From the NCBI GenBank assembly GCA_019119775.1, contig DWWL01000027.1, positions 21,846-85,845 of the forward strand: a stretch of DNA of 64,000 nt. Reading direction: 5' to 3'. This DNA is from Candidatus Lachnoclostridium pullistercoris. GTDB lineage: Bacteria > Bacillota > Clostridia > Lachnospirales > Lachnospiraceae. A program made the translations under genes and the position numbers. The notes beneath the pieces were generated by a model. The model saw nothing but the letters and a program-made list of their open reading frames with translations. It was not told where the DNA came from and ran no database searches. Below, piece by piece: positions 37,632-45,974 of the stretch. Numbering within the stretch: position 1 is the first letter of the stretch; each line of letters begins with the position of its first letter.

Positions 37632-38025
37632 ATATCTTCCCCTCTCTTTTTCATTGTCCGAATCTTAAATGGATCTGTCTGCAGAAACGCAGAAAACGAA
37701 ATATGAACAGCACGAATAAAAAGAAACGTTTTCTCTCTGATCTGTAAAAAATATCTGGAATCTGATGCGAACGCATCTGCTGAAAGTCGGGAGGGCTCCC
37801 CCGGCTGAATCGTATTCTCACTATAACACTTTGGCAGGCGGCAGTCAAGAAATATTTCCGCAAACCGAACGGCCTGCAAATCCAAACGGCCGCCCTCATA
37901 TTGGAGCGGCCATATAAAGCAGAGATTCCGGCAGCGCCTGGAAACGCCCCCCACAAGCCGCCGGAATCTCTGCCGGGGTTTAAAGCCCTGAGCCCGCTCC
38001 CGGCAAAGTCTGAAAATCCTGTTTT
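37632..38025. other. 394-base gene-free stretch with two inverted repeats
   Basis: This region between the surface operon and the EFR1 gene has no supported gene. A perfect 14-bp inverted repeat (37919-37932 and 37960-37973, GCAGAGATTCCGGC/GCCGGAATCTCTGC, 27-base loop) and a nearby GGCCGC/GCGGCC stem (near 37888-37911) follow the EFR1 stop on the minus strand. They may terminate that transcript, though no long T-tract is present. The promoter for the surface operon must lie between about 37650 and 37850; no confident match was found. Confidence 0.5.
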
Positions 38026-38775
38026 CTATCCCCTGGGATAGACGTATCTGCCGTTCTTTCTTGTACCCTTTCCGTACTGGATCGCTTCCTTCGGGCAGCG
38101 GTTCAGACAGCCCATGCAGAGGGCGCAGCGGTCTTTTTTCCAGAACGGCCGCCCGTTTTTCATTCCGATGGCCCCCACCGGGCAGATGGATGCGCACTGC
38201 CCGCAGCCGATGCAGGTGTCGTCCACCGAAAACTTAGAAGTCTTTCTGCCGCTGCGGTACAGCGTCTGGGCGGTAACGCTGAGCATCAGATCTCTCCCCT
38301 TCGACGTTTCTCCCTCGCCGCGGCTGCGGATCTTTTCCAGGATCTCCTCCATCCGCAGGTCAGCCTTCTCAAGGATCTCTCTCACTTCCTCCTCCCCCGG
38401 CGCCCGGAACATGGGAACAAAATTGTCCGGCATCACCAGGGAAAATACGGCGCTGACCTCAATGCCGGACTTCTTCGCCACCGCCCTCAGCTGGCGGTCC
38501 GCCGCCCCGATGCTGCCGCCGCAGGTAATCACTGCCCACACATAGGGCGTTTTCCCCGACAGCTCCAGGCGGGAGAGAAACTGAACCACCACCGTGGGAA
38601 GTCCCCAGTAATACACCGGAAATACCAGCCCGAGAGTTTCATTTTCCTCCACTTCCCAGGAAAATTCCTTCTGTCTGATGGCCTCTGCCATGTTTTTCAT
38701 GTCCTCCCCCAGATGGCTGGAGAAAAATCCGGCCGCAGCCTGGGAGTTGCCCGTACCTGAAAAATAAAAGATCAT
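38026..38775 (-). CDS. EFR1-type flavodoxin-ferredoxin fusion protein
   Basis: A 249-residue protein with a flavodoxin-like half beginning MIFYFSGTGNSQAAAGFF, the FMN phosphate loop (FSGTGNS). The C-terminal half holds two [4Fe-4S] motifs, CIGCGQCASICP and CALCMGCLNRCP. EFR1 proteins of anaerobes are thought to shuttle electrons, but their partners are unknown. The start overlaps the upstream hydrolase stop by 4 bases (ATGA), and GGAGG precedes the ATG. Confidence 0.88.
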   Translation of the reverse strand: MIFYFSGTGNSQAAAGFFSSHLGEDMKNMAEAIRQKEFSWEVEENETLGLVFPVYYWGLPTVVVQFLSRLELSGKTPYVWAVITCGGSIGAADRQLRAVAKKSGIEVSAVFSLVMPDNFVPMFRAPGEEEVREILEKADLRMEEILEKIRSRGEGETSKGRDLMLSVTAQTLYRSGRKTSKFSVDDTCIGCGQCASICPVGAIGMKNGRPFWKKDRCALCMGCLNRCPKEAIQYGKGTRKNGRYVYPRG

Positions 38776-39473
38776 AACCTGTCCTCCTGTCTCTGACGAT
38801 CTAAAAACTCCTTCACCGCCCGGTTAAATTCCAGGCTGTTTTCCTTTGCAGCAAAGTGACTGCCGGCGATCAGCTTCAGCTCTCCTGCCGGAAGAGACGC
38901 GGCGATCAGCTTTGTGTGCTCTTCCTTTATCATATCATTCGTTCCCGCAATGACAAGGGCCGGAACGGAAATTTTTTTCAGCTCCTCCGGCCGGATGCGG
39001 GGTTCCTTCACCATCAGTCCCAGAAGCTCCCTGGTCTTTCCCGCCTTTTTGGAAAAGGGAGCCAGCAGGCCGGCAGCCCGATACTCCAGCTCAATGGGAA
39101 GCTGAACGGATCGTTTCACCCCGGACGGGTCCAGATTGGCCCCGTTTAAAATGAGGGCGCTCACATACGGCGGATATTTAAGCGCAAACAGCATGGCTGT
39201 GTTCCCGCCGTCGCTGAAGCCTAAGATCACGGCCTTTTTTATCCCTCTCTCGTCCAGGAACTCTTTCAGATCTTCCGCAAACTGACCCAGAGAAAACGGC
39301 GCCGTTCCCCTCGGGCTTTTCCCGTGTCCTCTGGTGTCCACGGCGATCACCCGGTATTCTCCTGAGAACGCCTCCATCTGATTCTGAAAATACGTCCCGT
39401 CCTCCCCGTTTCCGTGGAGAAGGACGAGGGGGATGCCTGTCCCTTTTTCCGTCCAGTGCAGCTGAATATCCAT
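38772..39473 (-). CDS. Alpha/beta hydrolase
   Basis: A 233-residue alpha/beta hydrolase. The oxyanion region is PLVLLHGNGEDGT, followed by VDTRGHGKSP; the nucleophile elbow is ILGFSDGGNTAML (G-x-S-x-G with Ser). The catalytic Asp probably lies in AGTNDMIKEEH and the His in GSHFAAKEN. Substrate is unknown. GGAGGAG lies before the ATG at 39473, and the gene overlaps the EFR1 gene. It probably belongs to one unit with the DtxR-like gene 80 bases upstream. Confidence 0.88.
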   Translation of the reverse strand: MDIQLHWTEKGTGIPLVLLHGNGEDGTYFQNQMEAFSGEYRVIAVDTRGHGKSPRGTAPFSLGQFAEDLKEFLDERGIKKAVILGFSDGGNTAMLFALKYPPYVSALILNGANLDPSGVKRSVQLPIELEYRAAGLLAPFSKKAGKTRELLGLMVKEPRIRPEELKKISVPALVIAGTNDMIKEEHTKLIAASLPAGELKLIAGSHFAAKENSLEFNRAVKEFLDRQRQEDRL

Positions 39474-39507
39474 AACTCTCTCCTCCTGACCGCAGTCTTA
39501 ACGCGCC

Positions 39508-39554
39508 ATAAGCCGGACAGACGCAAACTCTGCGGTCTGATCCGGCTTATTTTT
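39508..39554 (+). terminator. Hairpin with T-tract in plus orientation after the DtxR-like gene
   Basis: ATAAGCCGGA (39508-39517) pairs with TCCGGCTTAT (39541-39550), extended inside by CAGAC/GTCTG. TTTT follows on the plus strand only. On the minus strand the hairpin begins at the DtxR stop codon without a T-tract, so it may be a processing or attenuation structure between the two minus genes. Confidence 0.45.
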
Positions 39555-39918
39555 ACTGGTCCTCATTCTCCAGCACATGACTGTATTTTTCTTTCAGCTT
39601 TTCAAACACTTCGTCGCTGACTGCGTGCTCCACCAGACAGGCATCCCGTCCTGCCACCTGCTCGTCCACACCCAGCTTCGTGAACATCCTCTGGAAAAAT
39701 ACATGTTTTTCATATACGGCCTCCGCCAGCTTCTTCCCCTCTTCCGTCAGATGAAGAACGCCGTCTTCCTCTTTGACTACCAGCTTCTTCTCCCGAAGAG
39801 CCTTCATCGCCCCGGAAACGCTGGGCTTGGACACCTTCAGATATTCTGCCACATCGATGGAATGCACCTGGCCTGTCTGAAGCTGCAGGCAGTAAATGGC
39901 TTCCAGGTAATCTTCCAA
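39553..39918 (-). CDS. DtxR/MntR-family metal-dependent repressor (start uncertain)
   Basis: A ~121-residue regulator. The winged helix is LEDYLEAIYCL to VAEYLKVSKPSVSGAMKALR, typical of DtxR/MntR proteins that sense Fe or Mn, and the short dimerisation half includes CLVEHAVSDEVFEKL. The start is unclear. A TTG at 39918 has AGGA seven bases upstream but loses family-typical N-terminal residues (QRLGKS); no ATG or GTG exists in frame before the TGA at 39951-39949. An ACG at 39939 would restore that N-terminus. A promoter is visible at 39983-40011. Confidence 0.75.
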   Translation of the reverse strand: MEDYLEAIYCLQLQTGQVHSIDVAEYLKVSKPSVSGAMKALREKKLVVKEEDGVLHLTEEGKKLAEAVYEKHVFFQRMFTKLGVDEQVAGRDACLVEHAVSDEVFEKLKEKYSHVLENEDQ

Positions 39919-39982
39919 TGATTTTCCTAATCTCTGCGTACCGTTTCACCCTTTCTGATCTATACCCTATACTTCCTCATTT

Positions 39983-40011
39983 ATTATAGCAAAACGGCCG
40001 CCTTTAAACAA
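39983..40011 (-). promoter_or_regulatory. Promoter for the DtxR-like gene
   Basis: On the minus strand TTGTTT (40011-40006), a 17-base spacer and a consensus TATAAT (39988-39983) lie 65 bases before the TTG start. Such repressors often control themselves, but no clear metal-box palindrome was identified. Confidence 0.55.
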
Positions 40012-40027
40012 CAAATTTCTCCGCTCA

Positions 40028-41335
40028 TCATTCATCATAAATGCTGACGATCTCCCCGTCCAGGATCCGGTTCATATTCTTCACCGCGCAGAAATTGCCG
40101 CACATGGAACAGGTATCCTCCTTCTCTGGCTTGGCTTCCGCCCGGTATCTTCTGGCTTTTTCCGGGTCCACGGACAGCTGGAACATCTTCTCCCAGTCCA
40201 GCTCTTTTCTGGCCTGGCTCATCTGATCGTCCCAGAGTCTTGCCCCTTTTACCCCTTTTGCGATGTCGGCGGCGTGGGCGGCAATCTTCGAGGCGATGAT
40301 CCCCTCCTTCACATCCTCCTCATCCGGCAGGCGAAGATGTTCCGCCGGCGTCACGTAGCAGAGGAAGGAAGCGCCGGCGGCAGCTGCCACAGCCCCTCCG
40401 ATGGCGGCCGTAATATGATCATATCCCGGCGCCACGTCCGTCACCAGCGGCCCGAGCACGTAGAAGGGGGCTCCCTTGCAGATGGTCTGCTGCAGCTTCA
40501 TGTTGGCGGCGATCTGGTCCAACGGCATGTGTCCCGGCCCTTCCACGATCACCTGGACGTCCTTCTTCCAGGCCCTGGCCGTCAGCTCTCCCAGCGTCAC
40601 CAGCTCCTCCATCTGGGAAATGTCTGAGGCGTCCGCCAGGCAGCCGGGGCGGCAGGCGTCTCCCAGGCTCAGAGTCACATCATACTCCCGGCAGATGTCC
40701 AGGATCCGGTCAAACTGATCGTAAAACGGATTTTCCTCCCCGGTCATCTCCATCCAGGCAAAGATGATAGATCCGCCCCTGGATACAATGTTGGTCAGTC
40801 TCCTGGCCTGTTTGAACCGATCCGCCGTCCGCTTGTTGATCCCCACATGGATGGTCATAAAATCCACTCCGTCCTTCGCGTGCATTTCCACGATCTGCAG
40901 CCATTCTTCCGCTGTGATTTCCTTCAAAGGCTTGTGGTAGTACACCACCGCATCGTAGATCGGCACCGTCCCGATGATGGCCGGACACTCGGCCGTCAGT
41001 TTCCGGCGGAATGTGCGGGTATCTCCCCAGGAGCTGAGATCCATGATGGACTCCGCCCCCATTTCCACCGCCCGTTTTACCTTCGCCAGCTCCATATCCA
41101 GGTCCTTGCAGTCCCGGGAAGTGCCCAGATTGACGTTGATCTTTGTCTTCAGCATGGAACCGATGCCGTTTGGATCCAGGCAGGCGTGAAGGCGGTTGGC
41201 GGGAATGGCCACTTTTCCCTCCGCCACCAGTTTTCTCAGCTCTTCCGGCTCCCAGCCCTCTTTTTCAGCCACCGCCTTAAGTTCTTTTGTGAGAATGCCC
41301 TGTCTGGCCGCATCCATCTGTGTCGTATAGCTCAT
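40028..41335 (-). CDS. thiC: Phosphomethylpyrimidine synthase ThiC (short clostridial form)
   Basis: A 435-residue radical SAM enzyme that converts AIR to HMP phosphate in thiamine synthesis. [29 protein letters not shown] and [13 protein letters not shown] are ThiC segments. The [4Fe-4S] site near the C-terminus reads CSMCGNFC (C-x2-C-x3-C), one residue shorter than the C-x2-C-x4-C of E. coli-type ThiC; the N-terminal extension of those enzymes is also absent. ATG at 41335 has GAGGAG about 9 bases upstream; the longer frame runs into the riboswitch leader. The gene is under a TPP riboswitch. Confidence 0.95.
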   Translation of the reverse strand: MSYTTQMDAARQGILTKELKAVAEKEGWEPEELRKLVAEGKVAIPANRLHACLDPNGIGSMLKTKINVNLGTSRDCKDLDMELAKVKRAVEMGAESIMDLSSWGDTRTFRRKLTAECPAIIGTVPIYDAVVYYHKPLKEITAEEWLQIVEMHAKDGVDFMTIHVGINKRTADRFKQARRLTNIVSRGGSIIFAWMEMTGEENPFYDQFDRILDICREYDVTLSLGDACRPGCLADASDISQMEELVTLGELTARAWKKDVQVIVEGPGHMPLDQIAANMKLQQTICKGAPFYVLGPLVTDVAPGYDHITAAIGGAVAAAAGASFLCYVTPAEHLRLPDEEDVKEGIIASKIAAHAADIAKGVKGARLWDDQMSQARKELDWEKMFQLSVDPEKARRYRAEAKPEKEDTCSMCGNFCAVKNMNRILDGEIVSIYDE

Positions 41336-41478
41336 ATCATTTTCTCCTCTCCGGAAAACTCTTTTAAGCAGCCCGGACAGCCATCTTCCCTCTCCGCGAA
41401 ATCGGAATCTTCCTCTCCGCCGCAGCGGGATTCCCGCGGAGCGCTTTTGTTTAACAGGAAACAAATTTTCCGCTAAAC

Positions 41479-41507
41479 AAAAAGTCTGCGCCACGTACGG
41501 CGCAGAC
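41479..41507 (-). terminator. Intrinsic terminator of the thiC riboswitch expression platform
   Basis: A 9-bp stem (41484-41492 with 41499-41507: GTCTGCGCC/GGCGCAGAC) is followed on the minus strand by TTTTTG. It lies 24 bases after the TPP aptamer and 144 bases before the thiC start, in position for TPP-induced premature termination. Confidence 0.8.
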
Positions 41508-41530
41508 CGATCAAACATTCCGTCGCATAT

Positions 41531-41613
41531 TTCCCTACGTTGGCATTACCCAAATCAGGTGATATAGGTCGAAGTTGGATGACTTCCTCTCAGCCCGCAA
41601 ACGAGCTCCCTGT
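41531..41613 (-). promoter_or_regulatory. TPP riboswitch (THI element) controlling thiC
   Basis: On the minus strand the conserved core is visible: GGGCTGAGAGGAAG in the 5' half and CTGATTTGGGTAATGCCA, then ACGTAGGGAA in the 3' half, closed by ACAGGGAGCTC with GTAGGGAA. These match the pyrimidine- and pyrophosphate-sensor helices of the THI box. It lies between a promoter and the terminator ahead of thiC, so thiamine pyrophosphate should repress transcription. Confidence 0.95.
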
Positions 41614-41622
41614 TATGAGATA

Positions 41623-41651
41623 ATCCTAGCACCGGCCGGAGGGGATGTCAA
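41623..41651 (-). promoter_or_regulatory. Promoter for the thiC riboswitch transcript
   Basis: On the minus strand a perfect TTGACA (41651-41646), a 17-base spacer and TAGGAT (41628-41623) place the start near 41616, just ahead of the aptamer. The -35 overlaps the last codons of the upstream pseudo-ATPase gene. Confidence 0.65.
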
Positions 41652-43141
41652 CGATTTTCTCCCTCTTCCTCATAGAGATAGCGCCAGGGCGTATTGATGG
41701 GCAGGCGGCTGAACGCCTCCCTGGAAAATTCTTCCTGCCGTCCTCCCCTGCGGATGCGGATCAGACGCCCGGCCAAAGACAGGGAATCCGCCAGATTGAC
41801 CGCCAGGATCACCACTCCGATCCCCCGGTCCAGAAACCGCTCCAGATGTTCCCAGATCCTCACCCTGAGCTCCACCTCCGCCCCCTTAAAGGGCTGAATG
41901 CAGAATACGACGCGGGGATTCTGAAGCAGGATTCTGGCGTAGACCAGGTCGTATTTTTCCCGCTCCGTCAGCTCGTCCACCCGCTTCCAGAACACCTCCT
42001 CCCCCAGAAGAGGAGCATATTCCCGGGCAATTCCCTTTTTGATGCTGCCCTTTCTCCACACATTTTCAAAGCGGTGGTCCAGGTTCATGCAGAGGTTGTC
42101 TAAGTAGCTTAAATTGGAAAAGATCATGGTGGCGGCCGGCAGCTCCCGGATCACTCCGATCCTCCGGTCTCCCGGAATGGAGGCCGGCAGACCGTCCACC
42201 AGGACTGTTCCTCTCTCCGGCTTTCCGGCTCCGGTCATAAATCCCAGCAGTTCCTGGAAAACAGCGGTGTCCAGCGCCTGAAGCACCAGGCACTCTCCGG
42301 CCCGGACCGAGATCTTCAGATCCCGGATATTCTCCCCGCAGACCCCGTCCGCCTCAAACACCGGCCGTTCTTCCGGCTCCGGCTGCTTTCTGTCCATGTT
42401 TTCCCGCACTTTCCGGTCAAATTCCTCCGTGCACTGGAAATAAAACAGCTTCGGCACCGGCTCTTTCCCGCTGTAATATTTAATGATCTGGCCGTTCATC
42501 ATCATGGCGATCCGGCCGCAGATCTGTCTGGCATCCTCATAGTGGGCGGCAATATAGAGAAAGGCCACCCCCCGGGATGCGTAGTGCCTCATGATCTCGT
42601 GGAGCTTTTTTAACTCCCGGTCGCTGACAAACGTGCCGATGTCGTCCATCACGATCAGCCGGTTTCCCGCCACCACCGCCTTCAAAAGCTCCACCACCAG
42701 CCGCTCAAAGGCGGACAGCTCGTCCACATAAGCATCAGAGGAGATCTCCACACCGATCTCCTCCAGAAACGGCTGCAGCTGCTGCCGCAGCACTTTCGGC
42801 TGCACGATGCGCTTGCGGAATCCCTGGCGCAGCACGAACACGTTGTCCGCCACCGTCAGTCCCTCCGCCAGACAGCTCCTGTTCTGGATCACGCTGATCC
42901 GGTTGTACTTCATGGTTGGAAAACGCCAGTGGTTGACCATTTTTTCCTGGTAATATACATATCCGTAATGGAGGGGCAGATTCTGCCGCAGCAGGCGGAT
43001 AAAGGCCGCCAGCCCCACCCGGTTGACCGGCACCACTCCGATAATCTCCCCTTCTTTGATGGCGATATTGAAATTTTCCAGCTGGGTCATCCCCTGTTCC
43101 CGGTATGTGACCCGCTCCATCCTGAGGATCTCTCTTCTCAT
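41648..43141 (-). CDS. Degenerate sugar-type ABC protein (pseudo-ATPase) linked to a two-component system
   Basis: A 497-residue protein with two nucleotide-binding-like halves arranged as in RbsA/MglA, but the catalytic motifs have decayed. Where Walker A should be, half one reads GVVPVNRVGLAAF and half two VLQALDTAVFQEL, without GxGK[ST]. Walker B reads LIVMDDIGTF and VVFCIQPFKG; the signatures read VDELSAFERLV and VDELTEREKYD. A switch His survives in half one (IAAHYEDARQ). Its start overlaps the histidine kinase stop by 4 bases. I infer it is a signalling or adaptor relative of the true importer ATPase at 48075-49607, not a motor. Confidence 0.7.
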   Translation of the reverse strand: MRREILRMERVTYREQGMTQLENFNIAIKEGEIIGVVPVNRVGLAAFIRLLRQNLPLHYGYVYYQEKMVNHWRFPTMKYNRISVIQNRSCLAEGLTVADNVFVLRQGFRKRIVQPKVLRQQLQPFLEEIGVEISSDAYVDELSAFERLVVELLKAVVAGNRLIVMDDIGTFVSDRELKKLHEIMRHYASRGVAFLYIAAHYEDARQICGRIAMMMNGQIIKYYSGKEPVPKLFYFQCTEEFDRKVRENMDRKQPEPEERPVFEADGVCGENIRDLKISVRAGECLVLQALDTAVFQELLGFMTGAGKPERGTVLVDGLPASIPGDRRIGVIRELPAATMIFSNLSYLDNLCMNLDHRFENVWRKGSIKKGIAREYAPLLGEEVFWKRVDELTEREKYDLVYARILLQNPRVVFCIQPFKGAEVELRVRIWEHLERFLDRGIGVVILAVNLADSLSLAGRLIRIRRGGRQEEFSREAFSRLPINTPWRYLYEEEGENR

Positions 43142-44196
43142 GACAGCGCCCTCCGTGCCGGCTCCCGGTCACTGTCGATGGCCGGGAGCAGAATCTCCAC
43201 ATCCGTGCCGGTTCCCGCCATGGAAAATACATGCAGGCCGTATTCCTCTCCGAACAGCAGGCGGATCCGGTTGTTCACATTCACCAGGGCGATCCCTCCC
43301 TCCGGCTCCGACGTGCGGTCCGCCAGAGCCAGGCCGCTCTTTTCCAGCCGCTCATTCATCTTTTTCAAAGTTTCCGGAGACATCCCCACGCCGTCGTCGG
43401 AAATGCGGATGAGCAGGCATTTTCCCGTGAGTTCCAGGCGGATCAGCAGGTGTCCCGCTCCGATCTTCAGCTCCGTCCCATGGATAATGCTGTTTTCCAG
43501 GATCGGCTGCATGGTCAGCTTCGGGATCCGACAGCGGCGGATCTCCTCCTCGTCCTCCGGATCCCACTGGATGGCCAGCTCCAGCCGGTTTCCGAACCGG
43601 TATCTCTGAATCCTGAAATAAGTCTCGCAGTTGTGGAGCTCCTCCTCCACGGACACCAGATTCTCCACCTTGCTGATGGTGTAGCGGAAAAAGGACGCCA
43701 GCGCCTCCGTCATGTCCGCCACCCGGTCCAACCCCGCGATCAGCGCCTCGCTGCGGATGCTCTCCAGCGTATTGTAGAGAAAATGGGGATTGATCTGGTT
43801 CTGCAGAGCCAGATACTGGGCCTGGCGCTTGCTCAGCTTCAGAAGCTCCGAGGAATCCATAATGCGGTCCATCCGCTCCAGAAAAAGCTCCTCCGCCGGT
43901 CCCGCCGTCACATCCATGAAATCTGTCAGCTTGCCCGTGGTATAGCCTTCCAGAAACAGGCGCATCGTCTGCTCCATCCGCAGGTACGGGCGCACCAGCC
44001 AGACGGCCCCAACCCACAAAAGGAGCAGAAACGCGGCGGCTCCCGCAGCCCACAGCCAGGGATAAAAACGGCCGGAAACGCCGCTTAAGAAGCCTGCTGC
44101 CAAGAGCAGGGTGATGAGCGCCGCCCCAGCCGCAGCCAGCACCGCAGCCCGGAAAAACAAATGTCTGGTCCAGGTTTTCTCCCCCTGCTTTTTCAT
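43138..44196 (-). CDS. YesM-like membrane sensor histidine kinase
   Basis: A 352-residue kinase with two N-terminal membrane segments (AVLAAAGAALITLLLAAGFL and LWAAGAAAFLLLLWVGAVWL) and almost no extracytoplasmic loop. The phospho-acceptor motif is QINPHFLYNTLESIR, and the ATP-binding part has QPILENSIIHG, ISDDGVGMSP and GIALVNVNNRIRLLFG. With so small an outer loop it probably senses through membrane or protein partners, for instance the sugar importer or the overlapping pseudo-ATPase. GGAGG precedes the ATG at 44196. The response regulator gene lies 42 bases upstream. Confidence 0.9.
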   Translation of the reverse strand: MKKQGEKTWTRHLFFRAAVLAAAGAALITLLLAAGFLSGVSGRFYPWLWAAGAAAFLLLLWVGAVWLVRPYLRMEQTMRLFLEGYTTGKLTDFMDVTAGPAEELFLERMDRIMDSSELLKLSKRQAQYLALQNQINPHFLYNTLESIRSEALIAGLDRVADMTEALASFFRYTISKVENLVSVEEELHNCETYFRIQRYRFGNRLELAIQWDPEDEEEIRRCRIPKLTMQPILENSIIHGTELKIGAGHLLIRLELTGKCLLIRISDDGVGMSPETLKKMNERLEKSGLALADRTSEPEGGIALVNVNNRIRLLFGEEYGLHVFSMAGTGTDVEILLPAIDSDREPARRALS

Positions 44197-44238
44197 GGCC
44201 TCTCTCCTCCTTTTGCAGACTCTGCCCGCCCATCTCTC

Positions 44239-45825
44239 CTACCCGTAGAGCTTGCGGTACTCCCCGGGGTTCAGCCCGGTGAACTTGTGAAACACGGAAG
44301 TAAAATGTTTCCGGTCGCTGTAGCCCACCCGGCTGCAGATCTCCGCCACCGGCAGATTCGTCTCCCGCAGCAGGTTTTTGGCCTCCTCCATCCGCACCCG
44401 GACCAGGTATTTGGAAAAACCTTCCCCCGTCTCCTTCTTAAAGAGGGCACTGAAATAGCTGACGCTGAACCCGGCCGCCTCACACACATCCTCCAGAGTG
44501 ATTGGTTCCCGGAAATGCTCCCTCACATACTGTTTGGCGACCCGCACCGGCCGGAGCGCCTCATTCCTCCGGACTGTCACAATGTCGTTCATCAGACTGG
44601 CCTGCATGGTCTCCAGCGCGCCAAATACCTGGTCAGCGCTGCTGCACTGGCTGATCCGCCCGGAAAAATCCAGCAGACACTCCTCCATCCGCACGGTCTC
44701 CAGCCGGGACACAAAGAGATGGCCGGCGGACGTGACCGTCTCCAGCACGTCTCTGCCGCAGACGCCTTTTTGAGCCATCAGGCCGTTTTTCAGCTCCAGA
44801 ACAGCCCGGCGTCCTTCCGCCTCGTCCATCTGCTCCACCGCGTTCCGGATCCTGCGCCCGTAGGCTTCCAGAAGTTCTCTCCTGTCCCCGCAGCCCTCCG
44901 GCATCGTCTCCAGCACCTTTCCCGTTCCGGAAATCCATCGCTCCGGCACAATCCGCCTGGCCCGCTCCGCGGACTCCGGAATTCCGGCGGCGCTGTCCGT
45001 CTCATTTCCCAGCACAAGAGTAAATTCCACCGGGCCAAACAGGCTTTTTCTGGCATCCAGCTCATTGATCCCGTCCCGAAACGCCCGCTTAAGCTCCTCT
45101 CTCTGTTCCCTGCTGTAATTGACGACGCCGCAGCCTAAAAATTCTTCAAACTCAAACGCCGTACAGACGCCGGTCCTTTCCACCGGCGGGATCAGGACCT
45201 CCTTCGCCTTTTCCTTCACCAGGCGCACTGCCGCCGGCCCCAGCTCGTCGCGGTCGCAGTCGATCTTTAACAGGAACACCCGGAAATACTCTCCCGGACA
45301 GTCAAAATAGTACTCTTCTCTCAGCCGCGCGGCCGTCAGCTCTCCCGTCTCCCGGTTCAGCACATCTCTCGCCAGCCCGGCCCGGATCCGCTCCCTGTCC
45401 CGCCGCCGGCTCTCCCGGCTGAGGGAATCCTTCTGCTTTCCCGCCCTGCGCTCCAGACAGCGGTCCCCCAGCATGCGCAGCGTGCTCATCAGCTCTTCTT
45501 TCTTGATCGGCTTCAGAAGATAATTTCCCACTCCGAACTTGATGGCGCTCTGAGCGTACTCAAAATGAGCGTAGCCGCTGATGATAATGACTTCCAGATC
45601 CGGCTTGCGCTCCTTAGCCCGGGCGATCAGCTCCAGCCCGCTCAGTCCCGGCATCCGGATGTCCGTGATCAAAATATCCGGCTGAAGGCTCTCGATCTTT
45701 TCCAGAGCTTCCAGCCCGTTTTCCGCCGTCCCGGCCACCTCCATCCCCAGCGCATCCCAGTCCGCCAGAATCTGTACCAGCCTGCATATCAGCTGCTCAT
45801 CGTCCGCTATCAGTACCTTCAGCAT
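44239..45825 (-). CDS. YesN-like response regulator with AraC output domain
   Basis: A 528-residue regulator. The receiver domain opens VLIADDEQLICRLVQILADW, with acceptor Asp in ILITDIRMPGLSG and the conserved Lys in YLLKPIKKEE. The C-terminal AraC domain has two helix-turn-helices: ITLEDVCEAAGFSVSYFSAL and LPVAEICSRVGYSDRKHFTS. The ~300-residue middle region is poorly conserved, as is usual for this group. GGAG lies before the ATG. It follows the sugar binding protein by 149 bases and precedes the kinase, so it probably controls the sugar importer. Confidence 0.92.
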   Translation of the reverse strand: MLKVLIADDEQLICRLVQILADWDALGMEVAGTAENGLEALEKIESLQPDILITDIRMPGLSGLELIARAKERKPDLEVIIISGYAHFEYAQSAIKFGVGNYLLKPIKKEELMSTLRMLGDRCLERRAGKQKDSLSRESRRRDRERIRAGLARDVLNRETGELTAARLREEYYFDCPGEYFRVFLLKIDCDRDELGPAAVRLVKEKAKEVLIPPVERTGVCTAFEFEEFLGCGVVNYSREQREELKRAFRDGINELDARKSLFGPVEFTLVLGNETDSAAGIPESAERARRIVPERWISGTGKVLETMPEGCGDRRELLEAYGRRIRNAVEQMDEAEGRRAVLELKNGLMAQKGVCGRDVLETVTSAGHLFVSRLETVRMEECLLDFSGRISQCSSADQVFGALETMQASLMNDIVTVRRNEALRPVRVAKQYVREHFREPITLEDVCEAAGFSVSYFSALFKKETGEGFSKYLVRVRMEEAKNLLRETNLPVAEICSRVGYSDRKHFTSVFHKFTGLNPGEYRKLYG

Positions 45826-45929
45826 GGCTCTGTCTCCTTCCCGCCCTGCAGGCTTTTCCCCTTTTCTTCCGCTATCATACCATGAGGGGACGGGGATTTC
45901 AACGAAAACGCCCTTCCCCCGGATACAGG

Positions 45930-45952
45930 AAAAGGCCGGACGTCTGTCCGGC
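45930..45952 (-). terminator. Weak terminator or attenuator between binding protein and regulator genes
   Basis: GCCGGAC (45935-45941) pairs with GTCCGGC (45946-45952) over a 4-base loop; on the minus strand CTTTT follows. It would reduce, not abolish, read-through from the importer genes into the regulatory genes, giving high binding-protein expression. Confidence 0.6.
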
Positions 45953-45974
45953 TTCTCCCCGTGATCATCATTTA

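Noticed and set aside
37628..38197. 189-codon minus-strand ORF across the EFR1 end and the gap
   Set aside because: It is out of frame with the clear ferredoxin gene and has no family features.
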